Shown piece by piece: positions 29,218 to 39,729 of a stretch of DNA of 64,000 nt. How positions within the stretch are numbered: position 1 is the first letter of the stretch; the number at the start of each line of letters is the position of its first letter. The stretch is from Limanda limanda (lineage: Eukaryota; Chordata; Actinopteri; Pleuronectiformes; Pleuronectidae): positions 3,186,001 through 3,250,000 of the forward strand of contig NC_083645.1 in NCBI RefSeq assembly GCF_963576545.1. The letters run 5' to 3'. The translations under genes and the position numbers were made by a program. The notes under the pieces were generated by a model that ran no database searches, was not told the DNA's origin, and saw nothing but the letters and a program-made list of their open reading frames with translations.

Positions 29218-30054
29218 CTAAGAAGGAGGCATGCTTTTGATTGCATCTTTAATGTCATCCTTGCAATATATGACCTTCTCCTCAAAATCCTGTATCATCA
29301 ACCCTGAAAAACTCCTAACACGGCTTAATGCCACGTAGGCCTTTCCAGCTGCAAAGATTATTTTGGGACACACAACCGCTGCATCAACACTTAAACCCTG
29401 TACTTTATGTACAGTAAATGGCCAAGCAAGTTTCAAGGGAAATTGCCGGCGCAAACCTCCCTTAGTGGTTACCCTTTCTTCCTCTGGTCTAATACCAGTA
29501 GAGCCCATCTCAAGTGCTTCAGAATACGCACAGCGTTTTCTAATCTGTACACCGATTGTATTGTCATCAAACTTGACATACAGTCTCAGGAAAGTTTCTA
29601 TGATCATTTGGGTGAACAATATGGGTAACAATGCCACATACTCCATTTACTAGTCAGTCTGCTATGTTGACATTCTTAATAAGCATGACACAAGCATCTA
29701 TTCCCAAAGCAAGTAATGCATCCAAACAAATATTTTGTACTCGTGAATGATGCCCACTCATCAACTTCAACTTCCCTGTTGTCTTACAATTGACGAAATC
29801 AGGACAAGTCTTTGCAAATTGGACAACATTATGCTCATTCACCTGTTTGTTGGTAGAAAATGTGAAAAGCTGAGGAGGCAACTGGAAAAAATCTCCAACC
29901 ACAACTGCACTCACATTGCCAAACGTAGCAAAATCACGACGTTGTTTCATCTGACGTAATCTTCCATGGATGGAAGCTAACAGGGTATGACTTACCATGG
30001 AAATTTCATCAATGATCAACATCTGTAAACTATTGTATTAAGCCCGCAACGAGT
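29218..30054 (-). pseudogene. Helentron PIF1-like helicase, C-terminal half
   Basis: The segment 29,654-30,022 reads [10 protein letters not shown] (Walker B, the DE of helicase motif II), then [12 protein letters not shown] (motif III). The segment 29,218-29,646 reads WPFTVHKVQGLSVDAAVV (motif V) and KAYVALSRVRSFSGLMI (motif VI, with the Arg finger region). This order is diagnostic of SF1B PIF1/Helitron helicases. A TGA replaces a Trp codon just after NVNIAD, and one frameshift separates that point from the downstream frame. The N-terminal Walker A lies at 33,022-33,045, 2.8 kb away, because a transposon (30,112-32,887) has landed in the gene. Confidence 0.88.
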
Positions 30055-30429
30055 TCACCTTTTCTTCACCTAGAGGTATGTATGGTAAGCATACATCTAT
30101 CCCAATGCTTAAAGGGACTCTCACCTTTGTTGCATTTTTACACTTTTTTTGGATAAGGTTAAATTGGTATTAATAAGGTAATGACACTCTAAAATGCAAG
30201 ACAGACCCACCAGGAGTAAAAACAAACAATTATTTCACTCTCATAATATTTAGTGAAAACTTCAACCAATAAAATTCTTCGGACCGAAGGACCTTATTGG
30301 CCGACAGACCTGTCTGTTTGCTGCATGGACATGCAGGTTTTCCGTCTGCTTCTTGTGGCGCATTCGGGCCCGCGTCATCAAGGCGCGTCCTCAACTAGAG
30401 GGTTTGATTTGATTCCACGGCAGACAGTA

Positions 30430-30651
30430 GCGAGTAGCAGACCAAAGTGGTCCACGGCGTACTGAAACAGCCGCTCCCAGGGGGAAAAACAAAAGTTTAG
30501 CAGAGAAGGTCCCCAGAAAAAAAGAACTCGATACTGCAAGAGGAAAACGTCGAGTAAACATCGGCTCTGCTTTTGAGCAATGGAGGCAACTGATGAAGCT
30601 GCAGCCAGAGCTAAAATCGGATGAAATGGTCGCGGAGTTTCTGCTGGAAAG
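30430..30651 (+). CDS. Exon-like segment, RVNIGSAFEQWR family, partial
   Basis: The plus-strand frame reads through VADQSGPRRTETAAPRGK and a Lys/Arg-rich stretch to RVNIGSAFEQWRQLMKLQ and ELKSDEMVAEFLLER. It ends exactly at a GT donor (30,652). The block Arg-Val-Asn-Ile-Gly...Phe-x-x-Trp-Arg...Phe-Leu-Leu is one I recall from repeated, uncharacterised genes in fish genomes that sit next to a zinc-finger-like transposon protein. Its function is unknown to me. There is a stop upstream and no ATG before the conserved block, and no following exon was found before 31,000. It is therefore a partial gene, probably a transposon ORF whose later exons were deleted. Confidence 0.5.
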
Positions 30652-30988
30652 GTATTTTTATTTTGCATAACCTAACCAAAAACATCATATAACCTTACGA
30701 TTGACTATTTGTTGCAGACACTTACCGGAATCACGTTTAGCATAATGCTAACGGTCCTACCGTTAGCTCCAGCTAATTAGGCAGTTTGCTCGGGAAATAA
30801 AGAAATATTCTCCACTTATAGTCTTCCTCACCGTTTTACAGTGTCCTAGTGTGCTTTAAATTGTTTTGGCTCATTCACACACACATTCATACACCGAAGG
30901 CAGCCGTTAGCAGGGTGCTAACTGTCCATGTGTGTGTAAATCATAGGTGTAAGTCATATCATATCTGTGTTTGTCGCTGTTTCCATGT

Positions 30989-32651
30989 TCAGTACAATGT
31001 ACAGTTTATCATATCATATATCATATATGGTGTTCGAATAATTTGGGAATCATCTTGAACCTGTGAGTGTGCCATCAGGTCAAACAGCATGCTTGGGTCC
31101 CTTTCCAGGCAGGTCAGAAGCAGCTCATGAGACTGTGTGATGTCTAGAGCTTGAATTCTAGCCTGAAATAGTAGATATTTTCATGTCAATAGATGTTGCA
31201 GAGGTCATGATTTTTAAAACAAATAGAAATATTGGCTGCTGGACATCTAATCCAAAGACAATAATAATAATAAGAAAATACTAATATGGTGCTGCTTTAC
31301 CTGCTCAGCGGCAATCCTCTCCTGCTGAAATTGCTGAACTCTGAGTAAATCATCATGAGTAAGAACAGCAGGTCCACGTCCCCGGCGACCTCTTGCTCTT
31401 CTTCTTGCTCTGCTAGGAACATCTCTGCTGGTTCCTGGTCTCTCATCACAGTCCTCTCCACCCTGTGTCACACCACGGCCCCTCCTGCTTCTGCCTCGGC
31501 TGCCTCTAGAAGGGCCTGTTCTTTTTCTGGCTGCTGCAGGAGTACCTCCTCTGCTTGTTTCCTCTGCCTCCACAACTTGTTGGCCTGATGTATTTGTTTT
31601 TTTTTTGTGTTGTGGAAAACCACAGCCCCTGCCTTTCATTCCCCTGCCATGGTTTCCTCTGCCTCCACTTTCAGTCCTTGCTTTCTTCCTCCTACTTGAG
31701 GTGTCTTCGCCTGGAGAATCGTCATCATCATTATCAATATCATCATCTTCCTCTGTGAAAACTTCAAGGCTGTAGTCAGGATCTACTACACTGTCGTCCT
31801 AGAAGCACCAACATGTAAAAACAAAGACAGAACATGTTTTACTTTATAACAATATCAGGGTGAAGAGAGACATAGGAACACTTTCTGAAAATATATGTTT
31901 TGCATATTTTAATTTTACTATAAATCATATCTCTGTGAAATTATTGTAGTGAGATTCGTGAGATCAGACAACATAAGCTGTGCCGAGTCTGATGATGGGG
32001 GGTGGGGGGAGGGGGAGACAGTCTGAAGTCAATAGGCTGGTTGTAGGTGTGAATACACATAGTAGGCTAAGTGAAGAGGGGAGATTTCTAAAATGCAGAC
32101 ACTGTTAGAAACAGCAGCAGTTTGCAATGTTACAATGTTTCCAATTGCAGATATAAGCATTCTATCATTTGAGATCATATTGCAATATTTCCCATTACAT
32201 TATGCTGATGAAGCTAACATTCAAGATCAAAAGCATAGCAAAATGTGTTTCCATTATCTCTGCCAACTTTTCTACATAATTAGGGCAGTGTGTTATTACT
32301 CTTGCTGTGGAGAACTCCCCAGGGTCCCACAATGTCTATTTATTATAAAGTTCAAGCTTTCGACATTGAAGAATAATGAACTGAATTGAACAGAGTGATA
32401 AAGTTAACCACCGGTAGCCGTTAGCATCCAAAACCGTAACCGACGTTACACTGAAAACCATACAGCTGAGACTGCTTATTAGATAACGTTAGCCGTACAG
32501 TGTTTGCAAGAAATACGACGAATTCTACAAAAAAATGTATGACAACTAAAAGAATAAAGCAAATAAATGGTGCAAATAACCATTGAACTGAAAAATATAT
32601 ATGTGAATGTAAATGTATATAACTTACCGGTGCTTCTGAATCCGAATCCAT
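30989..32651 (-). CDS. Three-exon transposon-borne gene, 231 residues, intact frame
   Basis: Exon 1 (32,628-32,651) encodes MDSDSEAP and ends at GTAAGT. Exon 2 (31,301-31,798) follows a TTCTAG acceptor, and exon 3 (30,989-31,162) follows TATTTCAG. All introns are phase 0 and the frame is open to a TGA. The product has an acidic N-terminus (EEDDDIDNDDDD), then a long Arg/Gly/Ser-rich basic middle (SRGSRGRSRRGRG, RARRRARGRRGRG), then a helical C-terminus with LLLTCLERDPSMLFDLM. It looks like a nucleic-acid-binding accessory protein. I do not recognise a named family. The promoter would lie within about 235 bp of the element's end. An intact frame in such a degraded neighbourhood suggests that the insertion is recent. 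Confidence 0.6.
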
Positions 32652-32887
32652 TGCTTTGGTAAACAAAAACTCACGTGCGTGCGCGGAGGCAGTAGGTTGT
32701 AAGTCTGCTTGTAAATAAAGTTTCTTCAAAAAAATAAAAACACCGGGATGGTTGTAAGTCTGCTTGTGTAAATAAAGTTTCTTAAATAAAACACCGCGGA
32801 TGGGAACGAGGGGGTGGGGCATTGGAGGAAGGCGGGATGATTTGAATGTGCTGTAATTCTCAAATGCAACAAAGGTGAGAGTCCCTT

Positions 32888-33720
32888 TTAAAGCACTGTG
32901 AATGGCGCTAGCATGTAAATTGTGTGCAGCCGGTTGGAGCAGTTACAGCACACATATCATCTGGTTGACGACTCACTATTGACAACCTTGTCGCTTTGTA
33001 CTGAATAGCCTTTATTAAATGGCTTTTACCAGTACCTGCACCACCTGTAATGAACACATGTAATGGGTGTGGCTTCTCCCCAATTACCTTAGCTAGGCAA
33101 CACTGCCTAATCTGATTTAAAAAATAGACACCTGTGTTTCATTCAGAGATCGTATTAAAGCCATACCATCATTCCGGCACATGACATTACCTCTCTTTTC
33201 TAAAAAGCCAACTTGCTCACGCATCACAGCTAAATCTGGAATAGGATCAGTATGCTCATCCACTACCTGATTCTCATCTGCACGTAACTGTACACACTGC
33301 GATTCTAGCTCTGGGCATAATGTGCACCATGCATCTTCTAAAATACCATCCCTGTAGATGGTGTTTTGGATGTTATCCAATACATCTGTGTCCATTTCAT
33401 ATGACTTTCTATTCACATCGACAACTGACTTAACAGGTCTTTGCTGCACATCGATCCGATGAAGGCAAAAACAACTGGAGAATGCTTTGATGGAACAACT
33501 CTGGACTCTTGGAAAACCGTACATAACGAATAACGGCAGGTTGGGTTTGAGTTTCTCAAAATATACCATTGTGTATATCATTGCGTAGTGCAATCCTATT
33601 TGGTGACCGTTCACTCTTTGACAAGATGCGATATTGACGCAAATGTGGCCATACACATATCATTAAAAGTGATGTCTTTTGGCCTGTTCTTATATCTATC
33701 AACCAAGCTAGTCATCCACA
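32888..33720 (-). pseudogene. Helentron helicase N-terminal half with Walker A
   Basis: On the minus strand the P-loop GGAGTGKSHLIKAI is at 33,045 downward, followed by SRQPDDMCAVTAPTG (motif Ia) just before the transposon insertion at 32,887. Upstream, 33,117-33,656 encodes the Rep-helicase linker, including LPLFVMYGFPRVQSC and a stretch with RADENQ and NDGMALIRSLNETQ. The P-loop Lys and Ser are intact. The linker frame ends at a TAA before the P-loop, so at least one stop or frameshift separates them. Confidence 0.8.
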
Positions 33721-33722
33721 TG

Positions 33723-34264
33723 TCATCTGAGCTGAGGTCCTTTGCTGACGCCTTCTGTTTTAGTACACTTAAAAGGCAAACTCATTTTAACGACATTATC
33801 TCCTACTGGCACAAATACAACTTTTCTGGAACATTCTTTCAGATGCATATTTGCCAGCCTATATACAGCCTCCTGAGCAGACACATCTCTATTGTGCAAA
33901 TACACACTCCCCAGGTTTTTTAACCTATCTTTTGCACTAGCATTACCCTCCTTGGCAGCCTCCCTCTTTGCATTACCCATAACAGTCCGATTTCTCTTTC
34001 CCCTTTCGAAATATAGTACAACACACGTATATGCATCAGCAACAAATTGAATGTCAAGAATTGCATTCCAGATTTTGAGCATTACTTTGTTGTAATGATT
34101 AATCCAGATAGAAGCAGCTTGGAAATCTGCTTGAGTTATACCTAACCACGCAAACAACTGCCCTACAGTTTCACCATCTGCTTCACCATCCAAAATAGCA
34201 GCCTTAAGATCATTTAAGAGTTTCACTGCATCCTCCTTTCTCATAATAGGTGACTTGGCTGTAT
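33723..34264 (-). pseudogene. Helentron Rep-helicase linker
   Basis: The frame reads MRKEDAVKLLNDLKAAI, then IWNAILDIQFVADAYTCVV, then NLGSVYLHNRDVSAQEAVYR and ANMHLKECSRKVVFVPVG. The words Asp-Ala-Tyr and LHNRDVSAQEAVYR are highly conserved in animal Helitron proteins downstream of the Rep catalytic centre. Between TCVV and the following basic stretch the sequence expected to carry the conserved Tyr-Ile-Ser-Lys segment is replaced by LYFERGKR, which points to a small deletion or frameshift. The solo LTR at 34,270 separates this part from the Rep motif at 35.5 kb. Confidence 0.85.
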
Positions 34265-34269
34265 GGCAG

Positions 34270-35225
34270 TGTGATGGTGCGCACGGCGACCGTCACGGTA
34301 GTAATACACCGCCCCGTTCACACGTGTAATTATTACAAATGTTAACTGTATGTGTTGCATGTCTGTTGTCCGGGTCCGTTTACAGTGTTTGTTAACCCGT
34401 CCATTTTTCATCCAAACTTTTACGTGCATAGTGCAAAAGCTTCCTTCAACCAATACACCACTACAGTTTAAATTACCTTTGTACCCGTCTGTTTTTCTGT
34501 TAAAATCACCACGCCATACAATGTGTTGTGTTATAAATGTTCCGTTTATTTAGTTTAAAATCTCACATTAATTCCATATTACACACACCGTGTCTTACCG
34601 TTGTTCAGTGTCGCGTCTGTTTGTTTGGGAAAGGCGAGCAGCCCGTGATGCGGAAGTAAATAGGCGCTCGACTTCCGGGGTAACCGGAAGTGAACCCGCC
34701 GGGTATTTAATATTGTTTATGCTGTTATATTATTAGTTGGCTATGCCTTCATGGAGCAATTGTATGGTAAATATGTTGCCGGGTATTTTTCCAGCCATAG
34801 GGAATTTGTTGTATAAGCTGTTAAAGCTTCAGGGATTGCCTAACCTGTGACACCCCTGCGTTTGATACTATGTTGGTTTGTTCCAATTGTGGGGGCGGGG
34901 TTAGGTCCCATTTAAGCCGGTCTGTTCAGTCTGTAAGGGGAGCTGCTGATGGAAGGACGTAAGTCTAAGAGCTCTCCCGAGAAGCGTTTTCTTAGAAGTA
35001 TATTGTTATTGTAGTTATTTGTTTGAGCCAATGTGCCAATTTATTTTCTTATTTCCAAGAGTTTGTTTTTTCGCTCTTTTGTTTTATTTTATATTTACCT
35101 TGTTAATTCTGCCTTGTCGGCCTTACATATGGGACAATAAAAATTCCCATCTTACACCTTCATCTCCAAGTTTTCCTGAGTTTTTCCATCAAGCTCAACC
35201 GCTCATATACATTCTACCTTTAACA
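34270..35225 (-). mobile_element. Solo LTR, family A copy 2
   Basis: This 956-bp unit is inverted relative to its sister at 9,297-10,192. On the minus strand it starts TGTTAAAGGTAGAATG and ends CATCACA, with the perfect 5-bp duplication CTGCC on both sides (plus-strand GGCAG at 34,265-34,269 and 35,226-35,230). The insertion splits the Helentron Rep from its linker, so the LTR is younger than the Helentron. It is about 60 bp longer than copy 1 because of scattered indels. Confidence 0.88.
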
Positions 35226-35230
35226 GGCAG

Positions 35231-35600
35231 GCACAAGATAACAAGCTGTTTTCTGCATCTACATTACAAGTACATGATTTTTCACCATCATCTGCAGCAA
35301 CGCAACATGAAAAAAATGTTTTCAGATGGCAAGCGTTGATGGGTGGAAACGACAAACTGTACCTTTCTTTTTACACGATTTGGAGTGACGTTTTGTGTGT
35401 TTGCACAGACTTAACAATTTCTAACTCTCATCCTCTGTGGGTAGTTCACATGTCACATACTTATCAATGCAACTACCTCCTCATCTGTGTTTTTATCAAT
35501 GACAGGAGCATCCTCCACCCAAAACAAACCATGAATGTTTGGTGAGCCACGCTGCTGGATCTCCACACAATAGTAATAATCAGTTATCTTACCAATGGGA
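35231..35600 (-). pseudogene. Helentron HUH Rep nuclease core, mutated
   Basis: Rolling-circle Rep nucleases need two His separated by a hydrophobic residue, plus catalytic Tyr. Here the minus strand reads YYYCVEIQQRGSPNIHGLFW followed by VEDAPVIDK, the usual context of that motif (QxRGSPHxHxLxW). The first His is Asn (AAC), giving Asn-Ile-His. After a stop, other frames continue KYVTCELPTEDES and HSKSCKKKGTVCRF, matching the Cys/His segment that follows the Rep motif in Helitrons. Several stops and frameshifts mark it as dead, and the His-to-Asn change alone should abolish metal binding. Confidence 0.82.
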
Positions 35601-36433
35601 TTACACGGACATCAAAACCTCCCGCAAAAAACAATGCCATCCGAAATCAAAGAGTGTTGCAGCAGTGACAGGATTCCGATGTAAAAGTTCACACCTGTCT
35701 GCCCATTCTAGCTCTTCAACCGTTTCTGTTCTACCTTGTCTCAAAATATTAGTCAGAAGGTTCTTCCACCACATATCAGCACAGGAAAATGAGGCGAACC
35801 ACGTAGGTATACCAAGTTGACGAACACAAGCCAACAGTTCACGTTGTGCCCCCTGCCAAAAAGATGGGGGACCTCTAATAGGTTTAAGAAATCGAAATCC
35901 ATCATCACATTCCAACAATCTCTTCAAACCCTCATTAAGTACATCTCCACTTACTTTTTGAAATTTGCCACCCGGTCCTTTTCGCAAGGCTATAGAGACA
36001 CACAATACGACTTGTTGTACCTCCGCCAAATAAAGAGCAAAAAAGATATACTCCACATTCTGGGCAAAACGACCATCTGCATGTAAAATGCGGTTGTTGA
36101 AATAGAGTGACAATGTTGACATAAATCTAAGTATGTAGGGCTTCATTTTGGAAATAAAACAGGGAAACACTTGGCCTTGTTTTTAACATCGGATAACAGT
36201 CTAACAGGATTGTTCCCTTCAGCTGGAGCCAAGTTCAACACATTGGTTAGGAAGCACTGGATCAGTCTTTTGACAATGTCTCCTGGCATCAAACATGTGT
36301 CCTGATACATACAATGTTGCTGTCTGTCATGCAGGAGCTCATCCTCACCATTATCAGCAGATGCTTCAACATCATCTCCTGTGCAATCAATGTCTTTCTG
36401 ATACATGACAATGTGTTTCTTTACAAAACTCAT
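35601..36433 (-). pseudogene. Helitron-like N-terminal domain
   Basis: The minus strand reads YQDTCLMPGDIVKRLIQCFL, then LNLAPAEGNNPVRLLSDVKN and KCFPVLFPK. In the overlapping frame 35,601-36,170 it reads RILHADGRFAQNVEYIFFAL, VCVSIALRKG, FLKPIRGPPSFWQGAQRELL, RQLGIPTWFASFSCADM and HRNPVTAATLFDFGWHCFL. This is the Helitron-like N domain that precedes the Rep motif in animal Helitrons. The order and spacing are normal, with one frameshift where the two frames overlap (36,143-36,170). The segment directly upstream continues at 39,252, beyond the hAT insertion. Confidence 0.88.
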
Positions 36434-36819
36434 TCAACTTGTGACGGCAAGATGAAGCTTCATGAAGCATTGAAGCTTTCCATCCAATATGTTCGCTCAT
36501 GGGCCGAGGCCTCATGGTGCTTATTTGCTCTACTGCGCCATCAAGTGGACATTAAATGTCAATGTAATTATAATGACATCATGGCTCTGGTGTCTGATAC
36601 TTTGAATTGTATAAATGACTGAATGATGTTTGATGCTAATAAATACATTATGAACTTATGAATATGGTGTCTGTCTTTATGAACCACTGTCGGGGTCAAA
36701 AGGGAAATTGGTGAGAGGGTTGTGATGTGAATGTGCTTGTGTTACTGGGTTTGTGACTGTGCTTATGTCTGTGGGGACAAAAAGTAACACGTACAATAGG
36801 GATAACAGTTTATTCATTT

Positions 36820-37118
36820 TTATTTAAAAACAACAGCTTCTCCAGTGCTCGGCTTCAGGCGGTTTCTTTTTTTAGAAATAATTTCACCTGCTTTAGAAAA
36901 TATTCTTTCACACGGCACAGATGAAGCTGGTGTACAAAGAAAAGAAACAGCAAGTTTATACAAGTTGGGCAATGAGGTTTGTTTTGTTTCCCCATACTGT
37001 AGGGGATTTTCCATTCGTCCAATATTTCGTCCAATATTTGGTTCAGCCAGGTACTGCAGCATGAGTTGTGACATTTTGTGTCCTCGTCTGCAGGTCTTTT
37101 GTGTCTAAACACTGCCAC
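36820..37118 (-). pseudogene. hAT transposase C-terminal dimerisation domain
   Basis: The frame reads LPNLYKLAVSFLCTPASSVP then CERIFSKAGEIISKKRNRLK, ending PSTGEAVVFK. This is the hAT family C-terminal dimerisation signature (Leu-Ala...Pro-Ala-Ser-Ser-Val-Pro-Cys-Glu-Arg-x-Phe-Ser-x-Ala-Gly). An overlapping frame upstream, ending in KRPADEDTKCHNSCC, shows a frameshift between the body and this domain. The closest type I recall is the ZBED-like hAT group of vertebrates. Confidence 0.88.
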
Positions 37119-37124
37119 AGTTTG

Positions 37125-37790
37125 CTACCTAAGGCAGAGAAAGTGGGTGTAAGTGACTAAATACAATAATACAATTAGAATGTATCCATTACCTTGAGTC
37201 ACAGGCTGAGAAGCTTCTGATGTGTGCGGTTGTGATGATGAGGAGGAAGAAGTGCTGTTTTCAATAACACCAACACATTCCCTAGTGAGCCTTGTCACGG
37301 CTTCTGCTGCTTTGTTAGGACTGAAGAATCCTATCTTTTTAAATCTAGGGTGGAGCAGGGTTGCCAGTGACATTTTGCTCATTGATTTTAGATTTTTCAG
37401 CTTCTCCTTTAACTGTTTCCTCAAACTCTCAGCCATTTCTGTGCTCTCTGGAGTCTGGCCAATTCCCATTTCCTCCTCCTCCAGTGAGTGGTGTAGCATG
37501 GATAGAAGTGGTATGACCTTTGACCCAGACACTCTCTTCTCCTGACAGCTACACTGTGGCAGCATGAAATGGGGCCAGCACTTTTAGACATGCTGCAATA
37601 ATTGTATAGGGTTCTGATGACAGTGGCGCAAGATCAGTGCGTAGGCAGACCAAGGCTGCTCCCACAGGTTCCCTGAGATCATAAACACGCTGGAGCATAT
37701 GATATGTGCTGTTCCAGCGTGTATCCACCTCTTGAATGAGCTTCAGTAGTGGCCGGCCCATTTGCTCCTGCACCTGTGTCAGCTTCTCCT
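37125..37790 (-). pseudogene. hAT transposase central segment
   Basis: The minus strand reads LIQEVDTRWNSTYHMLQRVY, the conserved hAT block with Thr-Arg-Trp-Asn-Ser-Thr, then SSEPYTIIAACLKVLAPFHAAT. Then, after a stop and frameshift, come SCQEKRVSGSKVIPLLSMLH and LKSMSKMSLATLLHPRFKKI. This matches the catalytic-domain C-terminal half, with the final helix bundle reached at DPRFK-like LHPRFKK. The two frames overlap at 37,549-37,565, which implies one indel. Confidence 0.8.
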
Positions 37791-37951
37791 ATAAAATTTG
37801 CCAACAAACAGTGAGTCATTCCAGTGTCACTGAAGCAGCAACTTACACAAAACAGTGTCATTTAGAATATTGCAATTATATGATGGAATTCACCTTTGCT
37901 GTGGTGCTGCTCTTGAAGTAGCCCACTATCCGTCTAGAGTTAGCCCGGATG

Positions 37952-38590
37952 TCAGAAAACACCGTGTTTTGATGGAGCCTTTTTAATGAGTAAATTTAAT
38001 TTATGCACCACACAAATTGTGTGACGCAAACGAGGCTCTCTGGCACAAGCACCCATATTTTCTGCGCCATTAGTCACAAGACAAGTAATTTTGCTTGTTA
38101 AACCCCACTGTGTTATCAGTGCTGATTTGACTGTGGCCAAATTTGCAGCATTATGGGCGTCGGGGAAATGCAGCACCCCTAAAACACCACAATGCAATGA
38201 GCTGCTCTCATAATGAAATGGCAGGTCACAGCTAAGTAGGCACCTGTGTTTATAGAGGTCCACATGTCTGAAGTCAATGCAACTGCCGAAGCCTTCAACA
38301 CGATGGCTTTGGCTTTCTCCATGGACTCCTTGTATCGTTCTTCCACCATGGCTTTCAAAGCCTAACGAAGAGAAGACTGTAGGAATGGCAAATATGAGGA
38401 AATGGGGAAACATGTTTCATGTGCTCACATACACACCTGCCTAGTGGGGAGAACATAGGTAGGGTTTAGAAAGCTTGGACAAGCTTTCTGAACCCTTTGT
38501 CCTCCACAATAGTGAAGGGCTGGGAATCTTCAATTATCATATTGACCAATGCCTCATCCACATCATTCTTCAGACCTGATGACAAAAAAA
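37952..38590 (-). pseudogene. hAT transposase N-terminal catalytic segment
   Basis: The minus strand reads VLGVLHFPDAHNAANLATVK, then WGLTSKITCLVTNGAENMGA and LRHTICVVHKLNLLIKKA. In hAT transposases the block Val-Thr-Asp-Asn-Ala-Ala-Asn carries the second catalytic Asp. Here it reads VTNGAENM, so that Asp is Asn. The Cys-x-x-His-x-Leu-Asn-Leu block is present with Val in place of Ala. Upstream, WTS-like and LAVT-like words are split by frameshifts, and the stretch 38,480-38,590 reads as a further exon (DVDEALVNMIIEDSQPFTIV on the minus strand). No BED zinc finger was clearly found further upstream. Confidence 0.75.
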
Positions 38591-39251
38591 TGCTATATTC
38601 ATTTACTCATTCATTAATCACATGTTGAATATTTATTAATGTTGTGTAATACAAATTTACCATGCCATTTTATGTTTGTACGCTGTCTTATATGATTGCA
38701 TTCTGAAATGGCTTACCTGAGCTTGGTCCACCTCGGTTGGTCTCCATGTGCTCATGCAGGGCTCGATAATGCCTCAGCATAGATGGTGTTACTATAGTAT
38801 CCAAGTTCTTTTGAACACAACAGACACTTCACCTTTTGAAAATACAAGCAATTACAAGAAATACATTAGAACAAGCGATACGTGTGTCATATCTTTTTAC
38901 AGTATATTACACCAATTGTTGTTACCATGGTCTTACCTTATTAGGAGAGATCAGGTCAAAGTGTTCCCAGACAGGGGAAAATCTTCTCTCGCAGGCTCTA
39001 TAGCAAAAAATTGAAGGTCGATATTGGCAAATGCACAATAAAGTCCCAACACACATACATGCGAAGGGGAATCCATTGCGTTTCGCACACCAACCCCTTC
39101 CTGAAGCAGTCACGTGGTTCGGTTCGGCCCGGCTCGCGAGGCTTCGAACGTCATCAACACAAGCCTTGATACGCGCTTCACAAAAATCAACCCGGGTTAC
39201 TCGACACAGGCTTCGAAGCCTCGGCACGGGAGGACACATCACTACATTCAA

Positions 39252-39700
39252 TCAATCCTCATTGAGCGCCACATCTTTATAATGCACATTAGTTTCATTA
39301 ACAACTTCAATGCCTTTCGGCACTGTTATAAACTGATATTCGTAATGACCTTTATAAGTAAGCTTTCGCTTCAAATTCACTGGCAGCAAAGATCCTTCCA
39401 TACTTGAACGTGGCAACAAATTGCTTGTTGGCACAATATTTGATGGAACGCATGTTACAGGACCATGGACACCATTTTGGCCACCTTTAGATAACGCCAA
39501 CATCTTCATCATCAAAAACGGAATATGTAATGCAATTAAATGTTGCTCTAAATTATTCAAACATGCCAAACAGCCGGAATGGGATCAACGACCATATCAT
39601 TCATTGCACATTCAGGAGGCAAGACACCTTTGCCATGACAAGTGTCCATAACTGACTTCTAGGTGTATCCATTGTTGTGCAATAATGGTAAGGAGTGATA
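39252..39700 (-). pseudogene. Helentron segment upstream of the Helitron N domain
   Basis: The minus strand reads SYGHLSWQRCLAS, then CLNNLEQHLIALHIPFLMMK, LALSKGGQNGVHGPVTCVPS, and LLPRSSMEGSLLPVNLKRKL followed by TYKGHYEYQF. These words are a strongly conserved lead-in to the Helitron N-terminal domain in animal Helitrons. Stops lie upstream of CLNNLE. The downstream continuation (QDTCL) is at 36.4 kb, across the hAT insertion. Confidence 0.85.
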
Positions 39701-39729
39701 CCAAAAGCTGATGTACCTTTAGGCGTTCA

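Larger units (their letters stand above)
30112..32887. mobile_element. 2,776-bp DNA transposon, TTA target duplication
   Basis: The ends are perfect 26-bp inverted repeats starting AAGGGACTCTCACCTTTG, flanked by the direct repeat TTA (30,109-30,111 and 32,888-32,890). It interrupts the Helentron helicase between motif Ia and motif II. It contains two divergently arranged coding parts facing each other: an exon-like segment on the plus strand (30,430-30,651) and a three-exon gene on the minus strand (30,989-32,651). No DDE transposase is recognisable, so this copy is probably non-autonomous. The 3-bp TTA duplication suits PIF/Harbinger, but I do not recognise Harbinger proteins in it, so the superfamily is left open. 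Confidence 0.85.
36434..39246 (-). mobile_element. hAT transposon inserted in the Helentron
   Basis: Coding parts of a hAT transposase on the minus strand fill this interval, and Helentron sequence continues on both sides (LNEFCKE at 36,43x, and NETNVHYKDVALNED at 39,25x). The flanks share the word CATTCAA (near 36,431-36,437 and 39,244-39,250), compatible with an 8-bp hAT target duplication, but the exact termini could not be fixed. The transposase frames are multi-exon or broken. Roughly 600 bp at each end is non-coding. Confidence 0.75.

Noticed and set aside
32421..32822. 133-codon minus-strand frame over exon 1 of the RG-rich gene
   Set aside because: It reads through the GT donor at 32,627 into the intron and out past the element end region; only MDSDSEAP belongs to the gene model.
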